Shown: positions 1-9,064 of the stretch, in pieces
Position numbering within the stretch: position 1 is the first letter of the stretch
How the letters are laid out: each line of letters begins with the position of its first letter
Source of the DNA: an uncultured Dokdonella sp.
Lineage (GTDB): Bacteria; Pseudomonadota; Gammaproteobacteria; Xanthomonadales; Rhodanobacteraceae
NCBI GenBank assembly: GCA_934526015.1
Contig: CAKSZY010000006.1
Coordinates: forward strand, 39,840 to 103,839
Length of the DNA stretch: 64,000 nucleotides
Reading direction: 5' to 3'
Program-made: the position numbers and the translations under genes
Notes under the pieces: model-generated
The model's database searches: none
What the model was told of the DNA's origin: nothing
The model's input: the letters and a program-made list of their open reading frames with translations, nothing else

Positions 1-818
1 TCGGCCTCGCTGAGCGGCTTGCTGTCGAGTTCGCGCAGGCGGCGGTGCAAGGGCACGCCGGTGACGACTTCCATGGTCAGGAAGACCATGCCGTGATCGC
101 GGTCGAAATCGAACACCTTGACGATGTTCGGGTGGTTCAGCGTCTGCGCGTTCTTGGCCTCGCGCTGCAGGGCGACGAAGGCGCGGTCGAATCCGAGCAG
201 GGCGCCGGAAATGAACTTGATGGCAACCCACGGATCGGGGTCCAGCGCCTCGACCTTGCGCAGGTCGCGGGCGCGGAACACCGCGCCCATGCCGCCGCGG
301 CCGAGTTCCTCGACCAGTTCGAAACGGCCCTTGATGGTTTCACCGACATCCGGAAGTTCGCTGCGCTCGGCGGCACTGCGCCCGGCCGTGCGTGCGGCCG
401 ACGGCGAGGCCGAAGCGCCGGTGCGGGCCGCGGCCATCTGCACGACGGGCGCATCCTGCGGCAACGAGATCGAGGTCGCCGCGGCGACACGCGGCGCCTC
501 GCCTTCCGGCAGCGAGACCCCGGTGGCGGCCTCGCCGACCACCGGGGTCGGGCGTGCCAGAATCTCGGTGGCCGCAGATTCCGTGGGGGAAGCGGGTTGC
601 TGCAGCGATACGGTCGGCGCATTGGCCTGGTCGAGCACGACCGTGGCGCCCGCATCGGCCGCTCGTGCGGGCGGGACTGCAGGCTCGCCGCCCTGCCCGC
701 GCGCCACCACCCGGGTGGCCTCTTCGTCGGCCAGCGGCGGAGCCGCCGGACGGCGTGACGGGGAAATGATCTCGGTCGGCTTCTCGCTGCCGGCATCCGG
801 CTCGTCAGGCTGGGTCAT
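1..818 (-). CDS. Serine/threonine protein kinase, N-terminal part (cut by window edge)
   Basis: Eukaryotic-type (PknB-like) kinase; 272 codons are visible and the gene continues past base 1. Residues 1-160 are a low-complexity Ala/Pro/Ser/Thr-rich region. The kinase domain starts near residue 165: glycine loop GRGGMG (173-178), then VAIKF with the ATP-binding lysine and LQREAKN with the helix-C glutamate. The HRD and DFG motifs lie outside the window. The N-terminal region repeats the pattern T-x-[IV]-[ILVS] at T15, T35, T59, T69, T84, T91, T99 and T115, which could be autophosphorylation or FHA-docking sites (inference). The start ATG at 818 is 9 nt after the autotransporter stop, so the two are probably co-transcribed. 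The kinase call is firm; its targets are unknown. Confidence 0.9.
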   Translation of the reverse strand, partial: MTQPDEPDAGSEKPTEIISPSRRPAAPPLADEEATRVVARGQGGEPAVPPARAADAGATVVLDQANAPTVSLQQPASPTESAATEILARPTPVVGEAATGVSLPEGEAPRVAAATSISLPQDAPVVQMAAARTGASASPSAARTAGRSAAERSELPDVGETIKGRFELVEELGRGGMGAVFRARDLRKVEALDPDPWVAIKFISGALLGFDRAFVALQREAKNAQTLNHPNIVKVFDFDRDHGMVFLTMEVVTGVPLHRRLRELDSKPLSEA

Positions 819-827
819 GCCGGCACC

Positions 828-2792
828 TCACAACGGCACGCGCACATCGAAGCGCAGGGCGCGGCGATCCCAGCCGTCGAAACCGAACATCTGCAGGTAA
901 CCGGCATTGAAATCGACCGTGCGCGTACCGATCGGGCGGCTGAAGCCGACGCCGAGTTCGGCCGAACCGTAGCGCTGGTCGGGCCGGTCCATCGACAGGT
1001 TGATCACCGTGTTGGTGCCGTCGTCGTTGGACTGGGCAAAGCTCGCCGCGAGATCCTTCACCGAGCCGCTGTCGGCATGGTAGAGCGCGCGCACGTACGG
1101 CCGGAAGGCGCCGACCGAGGTGGCGAAGGTGCGATCGAAGTAGCTGCCGAACGAGAACGAACGGCCATTGGCATCGCGCTGCGCATAGCTCAGGTTGAAC
1201 GCGGACGGTCCGCGTTCGGTGAAGCGGCCGTAATCGGTGCGGGTCAGGGTGAGCTGGGCCTGCGGCGCGATCGTCCACGCCTGGCGCATGATCGTCCAGG
1301 TCGCGCCGAAGCTGGCATTCAACTGGTCGACGTCGAGGTTGCCGCGGGCAACGTCGCGTCCGAGCGAGGTGAAGCCGGTGCCGGCGGCGTCGAGGGCGTA
1401 CAGTTCGATCACCCGACGCTGGCTGTAGTCGCTGCGGATCGCGCCGAGCGAGCCGTCGAAGGCGAGGCCGTTGGCCAGGGCGTAACCGCCGTACACGTGC
1501 AGCGAGCGCGCATCGCCCTCGAGCGATCCCTGGTCGCGGTCGAAATCGGCATCGAAGCGCGAGAACCCGAGGGCGAAACCGGCGAACAGCTGGTCGGTGA
1601 AGCGGTAGTCGACGCCGGCAGTCACTTCGTGCAGGTCCGACTCGAACCCGGCCGACGCGCTGTTGCGGTCGCGCTCGCCGCGGCCGATCGTGCCATTGAT
1701 CCACAGGCCGAGCCGGGTTCCGCCGAGCAGGGTGCGCTTCTCCTCGTTCGCGGCCGACTCGTCGTCGGCATGCAGCACGCCCGGCAGCGCCGACAGCGAG
1801 ATCGGCACGCCCTGGCCGCGCAGCAGGAGTCCGTCGGCGCTGAATCCGGGAGCGGCGCCCGCACGCATCGCCGACAGGCGCTGGGCGAGGTTGTCGCGCT
1901 GGCCCATGGCGATGCGCGGCGCGACGAAGGCAAGCGCCGTGGTTTCGTCGGGCGCGATCGCCAGCAGGTTGTTCTCGATCACCCTCATCGCTGCTTCGCG
2001 CACGTTGGCCGGCGTGTTCGGCGCGACGATGAGGTTGGCGGCGCGCTGCGTCGACGTGCAGCCGACCGAGCCGGCGCCGCCATTGCCGGGCCGGCAGAAG
2101 GTCGTGGTCGGCCGGCTGATCTCGTCGGCGGCCGGATCGATGCCGGGCACCAGCTCCGCGCCATCGCGGATCGTGACCTGCTGCAGGATGGTGATGGAAA
2201 CCAGCGCCTCGTTGCTGCCGGGGATCACCCCGACGGTCGGCGTGCCGTCCGGCCACTGCCCCTGGAAGGAGCCGTCGCGGCGCACGATCGAGAGGGTCAG
2301 CGCCGAGGTTCCGGCTTCGCCGCTGTCGAGCACGTCGATGCGCACGGTGGCAGGCACCGGCGGCGGCGAACCGTGCGTGGCCGCGGTGAGATCGAGCAAG
2401 GCGGAGCCCGGCGTGGCCAGGTAGTCGCGACCACTGACGGCGCTGCCGGGGCGGGCATCGAACGGCACCAGCGCGGTTCCGGTGAGGGTCGAACAGGTCA
2501 GGGTCACGTCGATGACGATGTCGCGGCCGCTGTCGGTGCCGCGCTGCAGTTCGATGGTGGTGGCGCCGCGCGGCTCGACGAGGAAGGCGAACGCGACGCT
2601 GTCGTCGGCACACACCGCTGCCCCGCTCGCCGTCGCCTTCGCGCCGGCCGGCAGCATGTGGGTGGAGGTCTGTCCGGTCTTGCGCACGACCACCAGTTGT
2701 TGCGCCGCCAGCACCGGCGCTGCGAGGGCGGCGGCGGTCACCGCGACGAAGGCGATCGCGAGACGGTGCGGCACCCGGCGTGCGGCGCTCAC
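828..2792 (-). CDS. Autotransporter-domain outer membrane protein
   Basis: A 654-aa protein that should be exported and inserted in the outer membrane. It has a signal peptide (basic start, hydrophobic residues about 10-25, AAPVLAA cleavage region). Next come about 200 residues of beta-rich passenger, including a Calx-beta-like stretch (GRDYLATPGS). The C-terminal roughly 280 residues alternate aromatic and polar as in a type V beta-barrel, ending FDVRVPL. The GTG start at 2792 overlaps the stop of the upstream DUF11 gene (GTGA) and has GGGAGG 6 nt before it, so translation is probably coupled. The passenger is short and no catalytic motif was seen. The barrel call rests on composition and ending, not on a profile search. 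Confidence 0.8.
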   Translation of the reverse strand: MSAARRVPHRLAIAFVAVTAAALAAPVLAAQQLVVVRKTGQTSTHMLPAGAKATASGAAVCADDSVAFAFLVEPRGATTIELQRGTDSGRDIVIDVTLTCSTLTGTALVPFDARPGSAVSGRDYLATPGSALLDLTAATHGSPPPVPATVRIDVLDSGEAGTSALTLSIVRRDGSFQGQWPDGTPTVGVIPGSNEALVSITILQQVTIRDGAELVPGIDPAADEISRPTTTFCRPGNGGAGSVGCTSTQRAANLIVAPNTPANVREAAMRVIENNLLAIAPDETTALAFVAPRIAMGQRDNLAQRLSAMRAGAAPGFSADGLLLRGQGVPISLSALPGVLHADDESAANEEKRTLLGGTRLGLWINGTIGRGERDRNSASAGFESDLHEVTAGVDYRFTDQLFAGFALGFSRFDADFDRDQGSLEGDARSLHVYGGYALANGLAFDGSLGAIRSDYSQRRVIELYALDAAGTGFTSLGRDVARGNLDVDQLNASFGATWTIMRQAWTIAPQAQLTLTRTDYGRFTERGPSAFNLSYAQRDANGRSFSFGSYFDRTFATSVGAFRPYVRALYHADSGSVKDLAASFAQSNDDGTNTVINLSMDRPDQRYGSAELGVGFSRPIGTRTVDFNAGYLQMFGFDGWDRRALRFDVRVPL

Positions 2793-5700
2793 GGGTTGCC
2801 TCCCGCCGGCAGGACGATGATGTTGTTGCCGGGATCGGGATCTCCCGGAACGTCGACACGCAAGCTCGCCGAGGTCTGCGCGGCGAGGGCGATGAACAAC
2901 GTGGCCGCACCGTTCTGCCCGAGCATCTGGATCGTGCACTGGTTGCCGCTGCACTGGATACCCTGCGAACTCGGCGGGGTCGGACAGGAGACGACAACCG
3001 CACCGCCCGGCCCCGATGTCGCCGTGCAATTGCCCGAGTAGACGCCGAACAGTTCGATCGCGGATGCCGGTTCGACGGTGGCGACCAGCATGCTCGCCGC
3101 GTCCGCCGACGGATTGACGATGTCGACCAGCACCCCGGCAACGCCGGCGGCATTGAACGGGCGCAGGTTGGTGACTTCGATGTCGACCGTGCCGGCAACC
3201 GGATGCACGGTGCTGCAAGGCGCGCAGGCCGGTGCGTCGGCGCCGCTGGCCGCCAGCGTGTTGCGCAATCCGCCCTGTGCATCCGCCGCGGTGACGGTGG
3301 CGGTCACGCTGATGCTGCGTTCGCCGCTGAAGCCGGCATCGATGCTGCAGACGAGCTGGCTGCCGGGCGCCGGCGTGGTCGTGTTGCAGCTGGTGCCGGC
3401 CCCGGCCGAGACGAGGATGTCGCCGATGTTGGCCGGCAGGTCGTCGATGAGGGTCAGTGCCGCCGTGCTCGGGCTGCCGCTGTTGTTCGCACGCAGGGTC
3501 CAGGTGACCGTCTGGCCGGGCGACAGCGGAGTGCCGGCTGCGGGGGCTGCGCGCTTGTCGACGATGATCGCCGCGCTTGCGACCGGCAGCGCCAGGGCGA
3601 CCGAACAGGCGCCCTCGGCGCAGGTCACCCCTGCCGGAGGTGTCAGCGTGGCGCTGTTGACGACGTTCGCGGTCGCGTTTGCGGAAACCTGCGCCACCAC
3701 CGTATAGACGAGTGAGGAGCCCCCCGGCACGGCGAAGCTCTGGCTGATCGAGCCGGTGCCGGATGCCAGCGGGCAGACGGCACTGCCGCTGGCCGCGCAG
3801 GTCCAGGCAAACGACGCGAGGCCGGCCGGCAGCGGGTCGGACAGCAGGGTCGGACCGACCCCCACGAGCCCGGGATTGGCGACCGTCACCGTGTAGGTCA
3901 CCTGCCCGCCCGGCACCAGCATGGCCGAATCCGCGGTCTTGCTGAGGGAGAGCGTGCCGGCTGCCGGCAGGTTGACCGGCAAGGTCAGGGTCGCCACGCA
4001 GGAAGCCGGATTGCAGACGGCTCCGGTCGGTGCCTTGACGGTCACGGTGTCGACGATGCTCGCCGGCGGAGCGGCGGCCACGTTCGCACTGACGTCGAAG
4101 CGGACGCCTGCACCGTCGGCAAGCTCGGCAAGCACCGCCGTGATCGCCCCGGTACCGGTGAGGGCCGGACACTTGGCGCTGCCCAGCGCGGTGCAGGTCC
4201 AGCTGAACGCCTCGAGGCCGGCGGGAACCGGGTTGTTGATGGTCGTCTCGCCGGCCGCGGCATTGCCGGTGTTGTCCACCTGGATCGAGTAGGTGATCGG
4301 CTGCTCCGGCAGCAGCGGCGTCGGCGGGACATTGGTGAATGCGATGGCGAGGACCGCCTCGCCGGCGACACCGGTCGGCACCGACGCGGTCGAGGTGCAG
4401 GTGCCGAAGGCACAGGTCGCCGAGCCCGACGGGGTCACCGTGGCCACGTTGTTGATCATCGGCGGCGGCAAGGTCGCCACGGTGGCATCGATGGTGTAGA
4501 CGACGGCGCCCCCGGGCCCATCGCCGCCCGTGTAGATGCCGAGCAGCGGCAGGGTCTCGGCAATCGAGCCGCTGCCCGAAGCAGCCGGACATTCGATGCC
4601 TTCACAGGTCCAGATCATGCTGGCCAGTCCGTTCGGCAGCGGATCGGAAACCAGCACGTTGCTGGCCGTCACGTTGCCGATGTTGCGCAACTCGACCAGG
4701 TAGCGCAGCGCGCTGCCGGGCGGCGCCTGCACGGCACTGGCGGACTTGCTGATGAAGATGCTGGCCGTCGGCACCAGCGAAACCGGAATCGTCGAGGTCA
4801 CCGAGCACTCGACCGGCGAGCAGGCGACGCCGGCGGGCGGCGTCACGCTGGCGGTGTGATTGATGGTGCCGCTGGCCGCCACCGCGATGGCGGCATCGAT
4901 CGTGTAGACCACGCGTCCGCCCGCCGGCAGCGCGCCGATCGTCTCCGCCAGTGCGCCGGTGCCGGAGTCGTTCGGACAAATGGCCCCGGCAAAGCCGCGG
5001 CACTGCCAGATGAAGCTGTCCACGCCGGTCGGCAGCGGGTCGTCGAGCGTCACCGACCCGGTAGCCGTGCCTCGATTGAACACGCTCAGCGTGTAGCGCA
5101 TCGTGCTGCCGGCGATGGCCTGGGACTGGGCGCTGGTCAGGGCCAGCTCGATCAGCGGCTGGGTGTCGTTGCTGACCGAGGAAACGCAAGGCTGCGGTAC
5201 GTTGCTCTCGTCCTCGGCGATGCAACGCGCACCGTCGCCGGTGGTCACGGTCATCGTGTTGGTGATCGCCGCCGGAGGCACGGCGTCCACCGTCGCCGTG
5301 ATGCTGTAGAGGATGCTGGCGAACTGCGGCAGCGAAACGATGGTCTGGTCGATCGCGCCGACGCCCGAAGGTTGCGGGCAGGCGGCATAGCCGCTCGAAC
5401 AGGTCCAGGTTGCCGACACCACGCCGGCAGGCAGCGGGTCTTCGATCCGCACGTTGGCGGCTTCGATGCCGAAATTCTCGATGTACAGTTGGTAGTCGAT
5501 CGTGCCGCCCGGCGCGATGCCGGTGCTCGAGGTCGACTTTCGGGCCACCAGCAGCGGCGCGGTCATGATGCTTTGCACCGCCTGGCACGGCGGTGCCGGA
5601 TTGCCGCCCTCGCAGGAGAAGCCTCCGCCGAGCACGGGCGACACCGACCCGGTGATGATCACCTCCGGCGGCGGCGCGGCATCCACGCGTGCATCGATGT

Positions 5701-7258
5701 TGAAACGCAGGCTCGACTTGATCGGCAACGTGCCGAGGCTCAGGTTGATCGCGCCGGTGCCGGAAGCGGCCGGACAGCCGGCACCCTCGCCCGTGCAGGT
5801 CCAGCTGTCGAACGCGGCGATGCCGGCCGGTACCGGCACCGACACCGTGCTGCCGTCGGCCGACACGCCGAACGGATTGGCGATTTCGAAGGTGACCGTG
5901 GCCGTGGTGCCGGGTCCGGCATAGACCGTACCGCCGGCGAAATCCACCACCAGGCCACCGGCGGTGGTGCCGGTCGTGACCGAGGCGATGCAGGGCGGTG
6001 CGGTCGCCGCAGGCTCGCAGCGTCCGCCGGCGGGAGGCACCAGGGTGGCCGTGTTGGTGACCGTGGACGGGGCCGGAGTGACGGTTTGGGCATCGATCAC
6101 GTACTCAAGCCGGCTGCCCGGCGGCAGCGTGGCGATGGTCGCGTTGATGGCCCCGCTGCCTTCCAGCTGCGGACATACCGCGCCATCGGATTCGATGCAG
6201 TTCCAGAAATCGAAGGTCACCCCGGCCGGCACCGGATTGCTGAACACGCTGCCGCCCGCCGCCGAACCGGAATTCGCGATATTGATCGTGTAGCGGATGA
6301 AGGGTTCATTGACCTCGGCGTACATCTGCAGTTCGATGCGTGCGCCGAGTTGGACCCGCGCCACGTCCGTGCACGGGGGCTCGAACGCCGCTGTCCCGCA
6401 CTGGCCGCCATACGGCGGGATGGCGAGCGCGGCCTGGTTGATCTCGAGCGGTGCCGACGCGTCCACGGTGGCACTGAAGGTGTAGGTGAGCGTGCCGCCG
6501 GTCGGCCAGTTGCCGACGGTCTGTTCGACCGGACCGCTGCCCGAGGTACTCGGGCAGACGGCGTCGTCGGCGGCGCTGCAGCTCCAGCTCATGGCCGAGA
6601 GCCCGTCCGCCAGCGGGATGCGCACGATCGCACCGGCCGGCACCTCCAGCAGGCTGCGGAATTCCACCGTGAAGGCGAGGTTGCCACCCGGTTGCGCGCC
6701 CTTCGGCACCGCGGTGAACCCGGTTTCGAGCAGGCCGCGCGTACCGACCGTGCCGTCGGCCCGGCAGGGCGGCGTGTCGCCGTCGGCACAGACCGCGCCG
6801 GCGGGAAGCGTGACCAGCGCCACGTTGGTGATGAACGGTGGCGGCGAGGCCGCGACCGTCGCGTCGATCGTGTACTCGAGTGCGCCGCCGACGGCGAGAT
6901 CGTCGAGTGGCTCGTCGAGCGCGCCGGAGCCGCTCGCGCTCGCGCAACTGGCCATGCCCTGCGGCGTGCAGTTCCAGACGAAGGAGGCGATTCCCGCCGG
7001 CAGGGCATCGACGAGGCGGGCGCCGGTTGCCGGCGTCGAGCCGGCATTCTCGACATAGACGACAAAGCGCACGCTGTCTCCGGTCACCGCTGCAGGCGTG
7101 CCCGACACGTACTGGTAGATGCGCAACGACATGCCTCCGCCTGCGGTGGCGGCGTCGACCGTGCCGATGCCGCGTGCGGCCAGCAGGAGGCCTGCGGCGA
7201 GCAGCGCGAGCAGCGATGCGATGCCGAAGCGGCGGAGCGATTGCCGGAACGCGGTCAT
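2789..7258 (-). CDS. Large secreted DUF11-repeat protein
   Basis: A 1489-aa protein with an N-terminal signal/anchor (hydrophobic residues about 11-31). It consists almost entirely of about 11 tandem DUF11/Ig-like modules of roughly 120 residues. Nine are regular, each with N-x-G (first strand), DPLPAG, a W-x-C or S-C, CP-x4-G-x-G and a closing P-P-x-G-x-x-C; the last two diverge. The paired cysteines in each module suggest disulfides and an extracytoplasmic location. It probably acts as a cell-surface stalk or adhesin, perhaps displayed with the overlapping autotransporter gene (inference). ATG 7258 was chosen over 7288 because AGGGGAA lies 7 nt upstream and the signal peptide starts there. 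It lies 39 nt after the caspase-like gene. Confidence 0.85.
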   Translation of the reverse strand: MTAFRQSLRRFGIASLLALLAAGLLLAARGIGTVDAATAGGGMSLRIYQYVSGTPAAVTGDSVRFVVYVENAGSTPATGARLVDALPAGIASFVWNCTPQGMASCASASGSGALDEPLDDLAVGGALEYTIDATVAASPPPFITNVALVTLPAGAVCADGDTPPCRADGTVGTRGLLETGFTAVPKGAQPGGNLAFTVEFRSLLEVPAGAIVRIPLADGLSAMSWSCSAADDAVCPSTSGSGPVEQTVGNWPTGGTLTYTFSATVDASAPLEINQAALAIPPYGGQCGTAAFEPPCTDVARVQLGARIELQMYAEVNEPFIRYTINIANSGSAAGGSVFSNPVPAGVTFDFWNCIESDGAVCPQLEGSGAINATIATLPPGSRLEYVIDAQTVTPAPSTVTNTATLVPPAGGRCEPAATAPPCIASVTTGTTAGGLVVDFAGGTVYAGPGTTATVTFEIANPFGVSADGSTVSVPVPAGIAAFDSWTCTGEGAGCPAASGTGAINLSLGTLPIKSSLRFNIDARVDAAPPPEVIITGSVSPVLGGGFSCEGGNPAPPCQAVQSIMTAPLLVARKSTSSTGIAPGGTIDYQLYIENFGIEAANVRIEDPLPAGVVSATWTCSSGYAACPQPSGVGAIDQTIVSLPQFASILYSITATVDAVPPAAITNTMTVTTGDGARCIAEDESNVPQPCVSSVSNDTQPLIELALTSAQSQAIAGSTMRYTLSVFNRGTATGSVTLDDPLPTGVDSFIWQCRGFAGAICPNDSGTGALAETIGALPAGGRVVYTIDAAIAVAASGTINHTASVTPPAGVACSPVECSVTSTIPVSLVPTASIFISKSASAVQAPPGSALRYLVELRNIGNVTASNVLVSDPLPNGLASMIWTCEGIECPAASGSGSIAETLPLLGIYTGGDGPGGAVVYTIDATVATLPPPMINNVATVTPSGSATCAFGTCTSTASVPTGVAGEAVLAIAFTNVPPTPLLPEQPITYSIQVDNTGNAAAGETTINNPVPAGLEAFSWTCTALGSAKCPALTGTGAITAVLAELADGAGVRFDVSANVAAAPPASIVDTVTVKAPTGAVCNPASCVATLTLPVNLPAAGTLSLSKTADSAMLVPGGQVTYTVTVANPGLVGVGPTLLSDPLPAGLASFAWTCAASGSAVCPLASGTGSISQSFAVPGGSSLVYTVVAQVSANATANVVNSATLTPPAGVTCAEGACSVALALPVASAAIIVDKRAAPAAGTPLSPGQTVTWTLRANNSGSPSTAALTLIDDLPANIGDILVSAGAGTSCNTTTPAPGSQLVCSIDAGFSGERSISVTATVTAADAQGGLRNTLAASGADAPACAPCSTVHPVAGTVDIEVTNLRPFNAAGVAGVLVDIVNPSADAASMLVATVEPASAIELFGVYSGNCTATSGPGGAVVVSCPTPPSSQGIQCSGNQCTIQMLGQNGAATLFIALAAQTSASLRVDVPGDPDPGNNIIVLPAGGNP

Positions 7259-7297
7259 GCTGATTCCCCTGGAAAGCGTGGCGCGCACGGGCGCCGG

Positions 7298-8944
7298 TCA
7301 ACCACCCGACGACGCCGTGCGCGGAACGAGGAAGAATGCGCCGCCGGCATCGCCGGCTTCGCGGACCTTCTTCAATTCGGGCGTCTGCTCGACGCCGATG
7401 CGCCGGGCAACCGTGCGCACCGGATCGCTGAGCGCGCGCTCGAGCCCGGTCTGGGTGAGGATGCGGTCATTCTCGCGCAACACCTTGAGCAGCGCTGCGG
7501 CAAACACGGAGTGGCCGTCACCGCCCTGGTCGAGCACCGGGCTGAGGCCTCCCGAGGAGAGCACGTAGCGCGCCTTGCGCTCGAGGTAACCGCGCGGAAT
7601 GCCTTCGGCATATTCGGCCGGACCACCGGTGTAGGAACCGACGTTCGAGGACAGGGCGCTGCCGAAACACGAGTCGGCGATGACCAGCACGCTGCGCGCC
7701 TTGAACATGGCGAGGAACTCGGCCAGCGTTTCCGTCGGCAAGGCCGGGGCGCGCTCGGACTGCTGCGCGTCGAGCGGCAGCCAGAAACCGCGCTGGGCGG
7801 CATTCAGCACGCCATGACCGGCAAAATAGATCAGCACGTTGTCATCCGCGCCCACGCGCGTCGACAGGTCGACGATGCCGCCGACGATGGTCGAGAAGTC
7901 GGCATCGAGCAGGGTCGTCGTCTCGAAACCGTAGCGCTTCTCGAGCACGTCGGCGATCGCCCTGGCGTCGTCGATCGGTGTCTTCAGCGGGTCGTAGCTG
8001 ATGTAGTGCTGCACGCCGATGACGAGGGCGTGGTAACGGCCGAAGCGCACCCCGCTCGCGGAGACCGACGTGGCGGTGGAAGCCGTGCCGGAGCGCGCGG
8101 TGACGTTGCGCATCGTCGGCGTCGTCGCCGCGGCGACCGCCGTTCCCGCCGATTCGCCGAGCTGGCGATCGGCCGCCTGCTGATCCGCGCGCGCCTGTGC
8201 CAGGGCCTTCTCGAGGCTGGCGATCTTCTTCACGTCGCGACGCCGGGCGGCGTCCGCGGCTTTCAGCGTGTCGACCTGGGCCTGCAGCTTCGACACCTCG
8301 CTGGCCGCGGCACGGGATTTCGCTTCCAGTTCCTCGCGCAGGGCTTCGGTGCGCGCATCGGCGGCGGCCACGCGTTCGGCCGCCTCGGCGCCGCTGACCA
8401 GGTCATCGCCGGTGATGCCCATCGCCTCGCGGTACAGGTTGACCGCGGCGGTCGCATCGGCCTGCACGCCGCGACCGCTCTCGAGCATCGCCGCCAGCGA
8501 CAGCTTGGCCTCGTTCGAGCCCGCGGCAGCGGCCTTGCGATACCAGTCGGCGGCCGCCGCGTAGTCCGGGGCGCCGTCCATGCCCTTCTCGTAGATCTGG
8601 CCGACGTAATACTGGGCCTGGGCGTCACCGCCCTTGGCCTTCTCCATCCACACGGCGAGGCTCGACTGCAGGGTTGCGCGGTCGAATGCGACGTACTCGC
8701 CGCCGCGCATCGAGCACAGCTGTGCGGTCGTCTTCACCGGCAGGCGCGGCCCGATGTAGGACATCGCGCCGGAGCGGCGCACCTGGCCCGGCAGCAGGCA
8801 GTCGACCACCATCATCGTGTCGATCGGCTGCACTCCGGCCAGCGCACCGCCCTTCTGCACGTAGGGCTGCCAGCCTTCCTGCGCATGGGTCATGCCGCAC
8901 GCCAATACCAGCAGGAGCACCCCGCCACTCGTCAGCTTCCGCAT
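7298..8944 (-). CDS. Caspase-like (peptidase C14) protein with Sel1 repeats
   Basis: A 548-aa secreted or lipid-anchored protein. The signal sequence ends around LACGMTHA (C16 is an imperfect lipobox). Sel1-type TPR repeats occupy about 88-176, a charged coiled coil about 195-262, and a caspase-like domain about 300-535. The dyad is visible: H377 in YFAGHG and C426 in IADSCFG. The family cleaves after basic or acidic residues in signalling and regulated death pathways; the substrate here is unknown. It is the first gene of a minus-strand run with the DUF11 protein, autotransporter and Ser/Thr kinase. About 120 bp of non-coding sequence before it presumably holds the promoter. A metacaspase-type protease is the best call; activity is inferred from the intact dyad. 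Confidence 0.88.
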   Translation of the reverse strand: MRKLTSGGVLLLVLACGMTHAQEGWQPYVQKGGALAGVQPIDTMMVVDCLLPGQVRRSGAMSYIGPRLPVKTTAQLCSMRGGEYVAFDRATLQSSLAVWMEKAKGGDAQAQYYVGQIYEKGMDGAPDYAAAADWYRKAAAAGSNEAKLSLAAMLESGRGVQADATAAVNLYREAMGITGDDLVSGAEAAERVAAADARTEALREELEAKSRAAASEVSKLQAQVDTLKAADAARRRDVKKIASLEKALAQARADQQAADRQLGESAGTAVAAATTPTMRNVTARSGTASTATSVSASGVRFGRYHALVIGVQHYISYDPLKTPIDDARAIADVLEKRYGFETTTLLDADFSTIVGGIVDLSTRVGADDNVLIYFAGHGVLNAAQRGFWLPLDAQQSERAPALPTETLAEFLAMFKARSVLVIADSCFGSALSSNVGSYTGGPAEYAEGIPRGYLERKARYVLSSGGLSPVLDQGGDGHSVFAAALLKVLRENDRILTQTGLERALSDPVRTVARRIGVEQTPELKKVREAGDAGGAFFLVPRTASSGG

Positions 8945-9064
8945 GATCGCCCTCCCGAGACGCTTCAGGACGGCCGGTCCCGACCCATCCGATTAGAACG
9001 CAACGGACGCGACATTGGAAGTTTGTGAAGGCGCTCACAATCGGCAGCCCCTCGTCGGTCGGGA

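Noticed and set aside
4856..9028. A 1390-codon plus-strand open frame
   Set aside because: It lies antisense to the DUF11 and caspase genes. Its composition (Arg/His/Gly-rich, no domains) is that of a high-GC shadow frame.
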